Assembly: GCA_020638975.1 (NCBI GenBank)
Contig: JACKHN010000050.1
Location: 1-29,857 of the forward strand
DNA from: Planctomycetaceae bacterium
GTDB lineage: Bacteria; Planctomycetota; Planctomycetia; Pirellulales; Pirellulaceae
Direction: 5' to 3'
Length of the DNA stretch: 29,857 nt
Positions 16,326 through 23,390 of this stretch are shown here, in pieces. The notes below the pieces were generated by a model, which was not told where the DNA came from, made no database searches, and saw only the letters and a list, made by a program, of their open reading frames with translations. The position numbers and the translations under genes were made by a program. Every line of letters begins with the position of its first letter. Position 1 is the stretch's first letter.

Positions 16326-16444
16326 ACCACTAATGGACACTAATAAACACTAATGGAATCCGTCAGGTACGGAGAATCAAGCAACGTGTTTGATCGCGGT
16401 TGCGGGCCTCTTCAAATTAGTGTCAGTTAGTGTCCATTAGTGGT
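16326..16444. repeat. Inverted pair of ACTAATGGACACTAAT-type repeats, upstream side of the GxxExxY gene
   Basis: The arms 16326-16354 and 16416-16444 are inverted copies, perfect over the outer 15-17 nt. Together with the cluster at 15779-15899 they frame the GxxExxY gene. The right arm ends only 22 nt before the TfoX-type gene and may carry part of its promoter. Confidence 0.8.
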
Positions 16445-16466
16445 TCCCTCTTCCCGGAGCGCCCAC

Positions 16467-16802
16467 ATGCCTTTCGATGAAGCAACCGCCAAGCGAGTTC
16501 GTCCGCTGCTATCGCGGCGAAAAGGGTTTGAAGAGAAGAAGATGTTTGGCGGCGTCGGATTTCTGTTGAACGGCAATATGTGTTGCGGTGTGTGGAAGGA
16601 GTTCCTCATCCTTCGAGTCGGCCCCGCCGCTTACGAAGAGTCATTGACTCAAGACTATGTGCGGCAATTCGACATCACAGGCCGACCCATGAAGGGATGG
16701 GTGATGGTCGAACCGCCGGGATTCGAAGAGCCCGCCGACTTGAAAGCCTGGGTCGATCTGGCTGTGCTATTCTCTAGTTCACTTCCGCCGAAGTCGAAAT
16801 AG
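16467..16802 (+). CDS. TfoX/Sxy N-terminal domain protein
   Basis: A 111-residue protein matching the TfoX N-terminal domain (PF04993), with the typical core KKMFGGVGFLLNGNM and a C-terminal RPMKGWVMV block. In gamma-proteobacteria TfoX/Sxy regulates competence together with CRP; stand-alone N-terminal proteins like this one are widespread and mostly uncharacterised. The ATG at 16467 has CGGAG at 16455-16459, 7 nt upstream. The C-terminal TfoX domain is absent, which is usual for this short form. It converges on the operon ending at 16811. Confidence 0.88.
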   Translation: MPFDEATAKRVRPLLSRRKGFEEKKMFGGVGFLLNGNMCCGVWKEFLILRVGPAAYEESLTQDYVRQFDITGRPMKGWVMVEPPGFEEPADLKAWVDLAVLFSSSLPPKSK

Positions 16803-16810
16803 ATAGTTCG

Positions 16811-16978
16811 TCACTTCGCGTCGTCATCCACCGAGTCGACATGACTCTCGTTGACTTCGCGCGGCTCCACCGCGCACGCTCCGCTCATTCACGTGCCGAT
16901 CCCCATCGCCGGTAATATCCACCGGTTCAGAACGAACCACGCCGCAACAATGGCAACAATCAGCAGGATGTCTTTCAT
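16811..16978 (-). CDS. Tiny membrane protein with in-frame TGA: candidate selenoprotein
   Basis: From the ATG at 16978 the gene encodes 29 residues: a single membrane helix (ILLIVAIVAAWFVL) followed by NRWILPAMGIGT. It then meets TGA at 16889-16891. The same frame continues for 25 sense codons (MSGACAVEPREVNESH, then an acidic end) to a second TGA at 16811-16813. I recall relatives with Cys at this point, followed by MSG-x-C, so TGA would replace cysteine with selenocysteine. A hairpin at 16859-16875 has bacterial SECIS geometry. GGAGG about 9 nt upstream supports translation. It is the last gene of the sulfur operon, 17 nt after the preceding stop. Alternatives are a true 29-residue peptide or a nonsense mutation. 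Confidence 0.5.
16859..16875 (-). promoter_or_regulatory. SECIS-like hairpin downstream of the in-frame TGA
   Basis: On the minus strand GCGCGG and CCGCGC form a perfect 6-bp stem with loop TGGAG, and a U-G pair extends it to 7 bp. The stem starts 13 nt after the TGA and the apical loop 19 nt after it. A G is present in the first two loop positions. This matches the published bacterial SECIS pattern (loop 16-37 nt from TGA, early G). The region is GC-rich, so a chance hairpin is possible. Confidence 0.45.
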
Positions 16979-16995
16979 TTCAGTTACCCTCCGTC

Positions 16996-17538
16996 TCATT
17001 CGCGGCCAGGGACCGCGTGATTCTTATGTACTTCGTCGAATCCGTTCTTCACGAACAACGATACAACTTTGGCATGCTCTTGGATCAGTCGGGCGACGTA
17101 GGGGTCTTTTGACGTTTCGATCGCCTTGATTCCCTTCGCGGTCTCCTCAACCTTCATCTCAATCTTGTCGGTGTTACGAAAGATCTCAGCGAACAGCGGG
17201 TCTCGCATGTGAATCGGACTTGGCTTCTCGACTCGCACATACATGGCCGCAACATGTTCTTGGATCTTGTCCGCAATTTCCTGATCGTCAGACTCCGTGA
17301 GCGTCTCGACGCCATCCTTCAGATTCTTCACTTCACGTCGGATCTTATCTCCATGGGCCAAGAGAAAATGGAACGTATCGCGATCGGTCACAAACTGTGA
17401 ATCCCCTTGGCCACCACGAAATCCCGGCCCGCCACCACCGTTCCGGCCACCTGGTCCGCGTTGAGCGACAGCTTCGGCACTGAAAATCGCCAAGGCCAGC
17501 GAAGAGGCGATGACAACGACAAGGTAATTTCGTTTCAT
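16996..17538 (-). CDS. Exported protein with two tandem copies of an unnamed domain
   Basis: A 180-residue protein with a signal peptide (1 to about 26) and a Gly-rich linker. Two copies of one unit follow, at about 64-102 and 124-162, each reading DKI, then a basic or acidic patch, then G(V/I), (E)TS-x-D, and IQEH. His95 and His155 occupy the same place in the two units. His62, His110, His171 and His174 are also present, so metal binding is possible. I know this as a conserved hypothetical family without an activity. The ATG at 17538 overlaps the exporter stop (ATGA), and AAGGA precedes it, so it belongs to the sulfur operon. No CxxCH heme site is present. Confidence 0.8.
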   Translation of the reverse strand: MKRNYLVVVIASSLALAIFSAEAVAQRGPGGRNGGGGPGFRGGQGDSQFVTDRDTFHFLLAHGDKIRREVKNLKDGVETLTESDDQEIADKIQEHVAAMYVRVEKPSPIHMRDPLFAEIFRNTDKIEMKVEETAKGIKAIETSKDPYVARLIQEHAKVVSLFVKNGFDEVHKNHAVPGRE

Positions 17539-18383
17539 GGTGTCTGTTCCTTATCTAGTGATTGCGGATCTGTGAACGATTCTTCCCAACTAACACGCGT
17601 TGGCTCAGTCCGTGCGACGAGCTTCGGTCCTTCCTGCCCCAAGACGAACAATCCCATAACGAAAAGGAAGACTGCAAAGGTTCGCCGCAGCAATTGCTGA
17701 TTCAGTTGCGTCGCAACACGATGTCCCGCAAAGCTGCCAATGACGCCAATAGCGATGAACAACGCCACCGTCGTCCAGTCGACCGATGTTCCGGACGCTG
17801 CCAGCACGTCCAAGTACTTGAAAAAGCCGCTGAACGACTGGAGCGAGATCAACGTCAAGCTAGTGCCGACCGCAACTCGCATCGGCAACTTGCCGAAAGC
17901 GATCAACGCCGGCACGATCAAGAAGCCGCCGCCAACTCCAACCATTCCCGTCACGATGCCAACGGCAAGGCCTTCGATTCCGATCAGCCAAAACGACTGC
18001 GAGAGCTGGCTTGACACGACCTCTCCCACGTCTTTCGACTTCCGCAACATGAACGCTCCAGCGACAAGCATCACCACAGCAAACATAGTGAGTTGCGCGG
18101 CTGGCGGAACGTAATGAGAAAGCCACGCGCCGCAATACGTTCCCATCATTCCAGGTACGCCAAAGAACAGCACGTTGCGCCAATTGACCAGGTGCGATCG
18201 AGCGTAGGGGAACATTGTCACCAACGCGATGCCACCCACGATGGCGAGCGATTCAGCGATCGCGACTTTACCGTCATGGCCAAGCAGGTAGACGAGAACG
18301 GGCACGGTCAAGATCGACCCGCCCGATCCCATCACGCCGAGCGTTAACCCAATCAGCAGCGCTCCGATAATGAGGTAGGGCAT
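17535..18383 (-). CDS. TauE/SafE-family sulfite or organosulfur exporter
   Basis: A 282-residue inner-membrane protein with about eight hydrophobic helices. The repeated family signature is visible twice: GLTLGVMGSGGSILTVPVL near the N-terminus and GIVTGMVGVGGGFLIVPAL in the second half. The family moves sulfite, sulfoacetate, taurine or related anions. I chose the ATG at 18383, where the first membrane helix begins; the longer frame would add 32 polar residues that overlap the preceding gene. The gene lies between a rhodanese and an exported protein in a tight operon, so export of sulfite made by the persulfide dioxygenase is a reasonable role. Confidence 0.87.
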   Translation of the reverse strand: MPYLIIGALLIGLTLGVMGSGGSILTVPVLVYLLGHDGKVAIAESLAIVGGIALVTMFPYARSHLVNWRNVLFFGVPGMMGTYCGAWLSHYVPPAAQLTMFAVVMLVAGAFMLRKSKDVGEVVSSQLSQSFWLIGIEGLAVGIVTGMVGVGGGFLIVPALIAFGKLPMRVAVGTSLTLISLQSFSGFFKYLDVLAASGTSVDWTTVALFIAIGVIGSFAGHRVATQLNQQLLRRTFAVFLFVMGLFVLGQEGPKLVARTEPTRVSWEESFTDPQSLDKEQTP

Positions 18384-18423
18384 AGCAGGCAGTCCGCAAG
18401 AGACAATGGTGGAGCAGAGCGTT

Positions 18424-18981
18424 CTATTTAGCCTTACACTCTGTGACTTGAGTGACTTTGTTCCAGGGCATCTTGGCAATCAGCATTCCCATGGCGCAGG
18501 TGTCGGTGATGCCCGCGAACATTAAGCCCGCGCCAACAAAGCCCGACAACCCGAAGAAAGCAGGATGCACCGCGAAGCCGAGAATAACGCCAGTCAGCAC
18601 AAGGAATCCGGCCGCGATACGAACTTGGCGTTCTAACGACATTGCCTTCTGCCCGCGTTCGACGGGCAGGCCAGCTTCCTCCCACGCCAACGTTCCACCC
18701 TCGACGTTGACGACGTTATTACTGCCGCAAGCAACTAACTTCTCGCACGCTTTCGCGGCGCGACTGCCGCTGCGGCAGATCACGTACAGCGGCTTGTCCG
18801 ACGAGCCGTTTCGATTCGAGAGAACTTCTTGTGGATCGAAGGCATCCAGCGGAATGTTGCGAGCGTATTCGGCATGCACTTCACGAAACTCAACGGGCGT
18901 TCGCACATCGATTAAGTCGATCGTCTCGCCTTGCTGATGCCGCGTGTGGAGTTCCTTCGGTGTGATGGATTTGGCAGTCAT
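18424..18981 (-). CDS. YgaP-like membrane-anchored rhodanese
   Basis: A 185-residue protein with an N-terminal rhodanese domain (1 to about 110) and a two-helix membrane hairpin (about 121-160, DUF2892 type), the layout of E. coli YgaP. The active-site cysteine is Cys69 in VICRSGSRA, which carries the persulfide. TCAMGMLIAKMPWN near the end is typical of the family. The ATG at 18981 has GGAGAG about 8-12 nt upstream; the longer frame to 19092 overlaps the previous gene. Its role is to accept or deliver sulfane sulfur at the inner membrane. Confidence 0.88.
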   Translation of the reverse strand: MTAKSITPKELHTRHQQGETIDLIDVRTPVEFREVHAEYARNIPLDAFDPQEVLSNRNGSSDKPLYVICRSGSRAAKACEKLVACGSNNVVNVEGGTLAWEEAGLPVERGQKAMSLERQVRIAAGFLVLTGVILGFAVHPAFFGLSGFVGAGLMFAGITDTCAMGMLIAKMPWNKVTQVTECKAK

Positions 18982-19043
18982 CGTGATGTCTCTCCGTTTA
19001 GTAGGTTGTTCTGAATTTGATTCTCTTCGGACAGCGAACCGAA

Positions 19044-20453
19044 CTAGTTTGCGGGCACAGCATCTGCGACCGGCAACTTCGAGGCGGTCCAAGCATCAAA
19101 ACCTCCGACGAGATCAAGTACGTTGACGAAACCTTGCTGTTGTAGGATGCTTGCTGCAATGGAAGAACGATAGCCGCCTTTGCAATGCACGACTAGCGAC
19201 TTGTTCTTCGGCAATTCATCGGTTCGCTCCTGTAAATGGCTCAGTGGAATATTCACGCTGCCGGCGATATGGCCCGCTTGCCACTCCTTCTCCGCGCGAA
19301 CATCGACGACAAGCAGCATGGCTCCGTGTTCCATCTCGTCTGCCAAGGCCTTCCCTGTGATGCGATCCGTGACGGTCATGAGTTTCGGCTTCTGTTCAAG
19401 CGATTTCGGGCCGCCAGCAACGTACCCCTGAACGAGATCGAAACCTATCCTGCCCAATCGCATGATCGCTTCTTCCTCGTTGCCCTCATCGGCGAGCACG
19501 ATGATCGGCTTCTCGCGATCCAGCACGGTGCCGCACCATGTCGCGTATTTCCCTTTCAAACCGATGTTGATCGAATCTTTGAGATGCGCCCCGGCAAAGT
19601 CGATCGCATCACGCACGTCGACCACTTGAGCACCCGACCGCTGCAACTTAACGACCTCATGGATGTCGAGTGGCTTCAGCGACTCTCGTAGGGCAGCTTC
19701 CAGCGATGGACGGTCCTGCCGATTCAAGATGGCGTCGTGGACGAAATAGTCGGGAGCTTCTGTCTGGTCCTCGGTCACAAGCCGCTTGAACTCTGCACGA
19801 CTCATCGGCTGTAACGCGTAGTTGTACCTGCGTTGTTCGCCGATCGTGCTGAACGCTTCCGTGCTGAGTTGCTTGCCGCACATCGAGCCTGCACCGTGAG
19901 CGGGATAGACCAATGTCGCATCGGGCAACGGCAAGAGCTTGTTGTTCAGCGAGTCGTACAGCATGTCCGCCAGTTCGTCCGCCGTGACTCCGATCGATGC
20001 CAGCAAGTCCGGTCGTCCGACATCACCAATGAACAACGTGTCTCCAGTCAGCACGGCGTGCGGATCGCGATCACTCTGCGCGAGATCGTAAACCAGAAGG
20101 GAAATTCCTTCCGGCGTGTGACCGGGTGTTTCCAGAACCGACAGACGCACTTTACCGAACTCGACGACATCGCCGTCTTTGACCGGTGTGAAGTCGTATT
20201 CGGCCTGAGCCCGCTCGCCGAGATAGATCTTGGCTCCGGCCTTGTCTCGCAGTTCGATGTGTCCCGCGACGAAGTCCGCATGAAAGTGAGTCAAGAAGAC
20301 ATACTTGATTTGAAATCCGTTCGCTTCGGCATCGGCCAAATACTGATCGATGTCTCGCTGGGGATCGATAACCGCGGCAATTTTGGTTTCTTCGTCGGCG
20401 ATCATGTAAGACGCATGAGCTAGGCAGCCGAGGTAGTAACGCTGAAAATACAT
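19044..20453 (-). CDS. CstB-like persulfide dioxygenase with two rhodanese domains
   Basis: A 469-residue cytosolic protein in the order metallo-beta-lactamase, pseudo-rhodanese, rhodanese, as in staphylococcal CstB. The non-heme iron site is visible as THFHAD (His56, His58, Asp60), His112 in PGHT, Asp138 in TGDTLF and His186 in PAHGAGSMCG. Cys192 beside it matches the extra cysteine of CstB. The first rhodanese (about 262-355) lacks the catalytic Cys (VLADEGNE), and the second (about 368-460) has Cys424 in VVHCKGGYRSS. Such enzymes oxidise glutathione or low-molecular-weight persulfides to sulfite or thiosulfate. AAGGAG lies 6 nt before the ATG. It is the first gene of a sigma-54-type operon. 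Confidence 0.92.
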   Translation of the reverse strand: MYFQRYYLGCLAHASYMIADEETKIAAVIDPQRDIDQYLADAEANGFQIKYVFLTHFHADFVAGHIELRDKAGAKIYLGERAQAEYDFTPVKDGDVVEFGKVRLSVLETPGHTPEGISLLVYDLAQSDRDPHAVLTGDTLFIGDVGRPDLLASIGVTADELADMLYDSLNNKLLPLPDATLVYPAHGAGSMCGKQLSTEAFSTIGEQRRYNYALQPMSRAEFKRLVTEDQTEAPDYFVHDAILNRQDRPSLEAALRESLKPLDIHEVVKLQRSGAQVVDVRDAIDFAGAHLKDSINIGLKGKYATWCGTVLDREKPIIVLADEGNEEEAIMRLGRIGFDLVQGYVAGGPKSLEQKPKLMTVTDRITGKALADEMEHGAMLLVVDVRAEKEWQAGHIAGSVNIPLSHLQERTDELPKNKSLVVHCKGGYRSSIAASILQQQGFVNVLDLVGGFDAWTASKLPVADAVPAN

Positions 20454-20514
20454 GTCTCATCTCCTTGATTCTTGGAGCAAGTTCGGCAATCTTTAGTTGA
20501 CGCCAAGTTCATAA

Positions 20515-20530
20515 TGCAACAAGCGTGCCG
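20515..20530 (-). promoter_or_regulatory. Sigma-54 (-24/-12) promoter of the sulfur operon
   Basis: On the minus strand CGGCACGCTTGTTGCA fits the sigma-54 consensus TGGCACG-N4-TTGCA at 15 of the 16 positions, counting the free four, with the essential GG and GC exactly 10 nt apart. The expected transcription start is near 20504, leaving about 50 nt of leader before the ATG at 20453. The nearby gene at 21832-23208 encodes a sigma-54 activator. Confidence 0.75.
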
Positions 20531-20602
20531 AAGCCGAATCGAAGCGTCATTACGAGCCCGTTAGAACTGGACGCGTGTGAAATCAACTGCGGTATTTCAA
20601 GA

Positions 20603-20655
20603 GTAGGTTCCGCTGTGCGGACCAGAATCCCTAAGGTCCGCACAGCGGACCCTAC
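20603..20655. repeat. Inverted pair of GTAG-footed hairpins (REP/BIME-like)
   Basis: The arms 20603-20623 and 20635-20655 are inverted copies identical at 20 of 21 positions, with an 11-nt spacer. Each starts GTAGG and folds on its own (GGTCCGC, TGT, GCGGACC in the right arm). It lies between the divergent sulfur genes, between the sigma-54 promoter and the dyad, where it could affect DNA looping. Confidence 0.8.
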
Positions 20656-20723
20656 ATAAAAGAGAGTTGTTGTTGCTGAGCCATTCCTAAGCCTTCGCCC
20701 AATACCGTTAACCGAACGTGTTA

Positions 20724-20748
20724 AGTGTTAAGTTAACGGGTTAACACT
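20724..20748. promoter_or_regulatory. Dyad in the divergent intergenic region, candidate activator site
   Basis: AGTGTTAA (20724-20731) and TTAACACT (20741-20748) are perfect inverted copies separated by 9 nt. More GTTAA half-sites lie just to the left (GTTAACC at 20707 and GTGTTAAG at 20718). The site is about 195-230 bp upstream of the sigma-54 promoter, a usual distance for an enhancer bound by a Fis-type activator, and 40 bp before the divergent methyltransferase gene. Confidence 0.5.
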
Positions 20749-20787
20749 CCAAGCCTTCCTCCCCCAAGCCATCAAAAGGCACATCCC

Positions 20788-21819
20788 ATGAGACGGTCGC
20801 TCCTCTTTATAGTGCTTGCACTCACGCTTACGACGAACCTTGCCATGGCTCAAGAAAAGAGCGTGAATCCCGAGATAAACAAGTCGTTCGTCAAACCCGA
20901 TGTCGCTGCGTTCGTTGAACGGTTTGAGAGTGAAGGCCGCGAGGTCTACGACCATCGCGAAGAGATCATCGAGGCCTGCCAGCTAAAACCGGGAATGGTC
21001 GTGGCCGACATCGGCGCGGGAACCGGATTGTTCACACGCATGATCGCTCCGCGTGTCACAGATCGCGGCCAAGTGTTCGCCGTTGATATCGCCAAGGAAT
21101 TCGTCGAGCACGTCGAGAAGGTCTGCCAGGAAGCGGGAGCCACGAATGTAAAAGGTGTTGTCTGCACATCTGAATCCACCGAACTCCCCGCCAACTCCGT
21201 TGACTTGGCGTTCATCTGCGACACGTACCACCACTTCGAGTTTCCCTACAAGACCATGCGGTCGCTCCACCGCGCGTTGAAGCCAAACGGCCAAGTCGTC
21301 TTGGTCGACTTTGATCGCGTCGAAGGCAAGAGCTCCGACTGGATTTTGAATCATTTACGAGCGGGCAAGGCGACGTTTGTCAAAGAGGTCGAGTTGGCCG
21401 GTTTCGAAGTCGCCGAAGAACAAGATTTTTTAGCGACCTCCTACTGGATTCGATTCAAAAAGTCAGACCGCAAGACGAACTCGAATCACACAACCGATTC
21501 CATCGAGGACATCAAGCGTTTGATCGCCGAAGGGACGGCGAAATTGATCGATGTCCGCGAGCAAGCAGAATGGGAGGCGGGACACCTTGCTGCCGCCGAA
21601 CTTATTCCCCTCAGCATGCTCAAAAGCCTGCCTGCTGACGAACTCAGCACAAAACTCGCGGAGCAGTTACCCAAGGACAAGATCATCTATTGCCATTGCC
21701 GTTCGGGTAGCAGAGTGCTCGCAGCAACGCCGATCTTGCAGGAGCTAGGCTATGACATTCGCCCGCTTGCACTCGGCTACTCGTTACTTGTTGATGAGGG
21801 CTTTGAGAAGGCGGAGTGA
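20788..21819 (+). CDS. Exported SAM methyltransferase fused to a rhodanese domain
   Basis: A 343-residue protein with a signal peptide (1-21, ending AMAQ). A class I methyltransferase domain follows, with the SAM motif VADIGAGTGLF (72-82) and the acidic VDFDR strand (173-177). The C-terminal rhodanese (about 237-340) has Cys304 in CHCRSGSR. It is divergent from the sulfur operon and shares its upstream region. A methyltransferase outside the cytoplasm is odd because SAM is not known to be available there; the signal segment may instead act as a membrane anchor. A likely substrate would be a thiol, sulfide or other sulfur or metalloid compound, but this is inference. Confidence 0.83.
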   Translation: MRRSLLFIVLALTLTTNLAMAQEKSVNPEINKSFVKPDVAAFVERFESEGREVYDHREEIIEACQLKPGMVVADIGAGTGLFTRMIAPRVTDRGQVFAVDIAKEFVEHVEKVCQEAGATNVKGVVCTSESTELPANSVDLAFICDTYHHFEFPYKTMRSLHRALKPNGQVVLVDFDRVEGKSSDWILNHLRAGKATFVKEVELAGFEVAEEQDFLATSYWIRFKKSDRKTNSNHTTDSIEDIKRLIAEGTAKLIDVREQAEWEAGHLAAAELIPLSMLKSLPADELSTKLAEQLPKDKIIYCHCRSGSRVLAATPILQELGYDIRPLALGYSLLVDEGFEKAE

Positions 21820-21831
21820 GCGGGAACGTGA

Positions 21832-23208
<1,377 letters not shown>

Positions 23209-23257
23209 ATCAGTATCAGGCTCAAAGTGCAGAGTGTCGGTGCCACAACGTGTTGCT

Positions 23258-23304
23258 GGAGTCCAGGCCTTCAGCCTGTCCTGGCAGCCTGTAGGCTGTA
23301 CACC
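23258..23304. repeat. GGAG-footed hairpin repeat between divergent genes
   Basis: GGAG at 23258-23261 is followed by CCAGG (23263-23267), paired with CCTGG (23280-23284), and then by a second hairpin CAGCC, TGTA, GGCTG. I recall this sequence type (a TCCAGGCCTTCAGCCTG-like core) as a scattered intergenic repeat in planctomycetes. It lies in the space between the activator and the U32 gene and supports the shorter start of the activator. Confidence 0.5.
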
Positions 23305-23390
23305 AACGTACGAAACGTGCCACTGCCCGACAACGAGTCTTCGGAGTACACTCGATAGCCTGCCTTTACACTTCTCTCGAGCGACCACTC

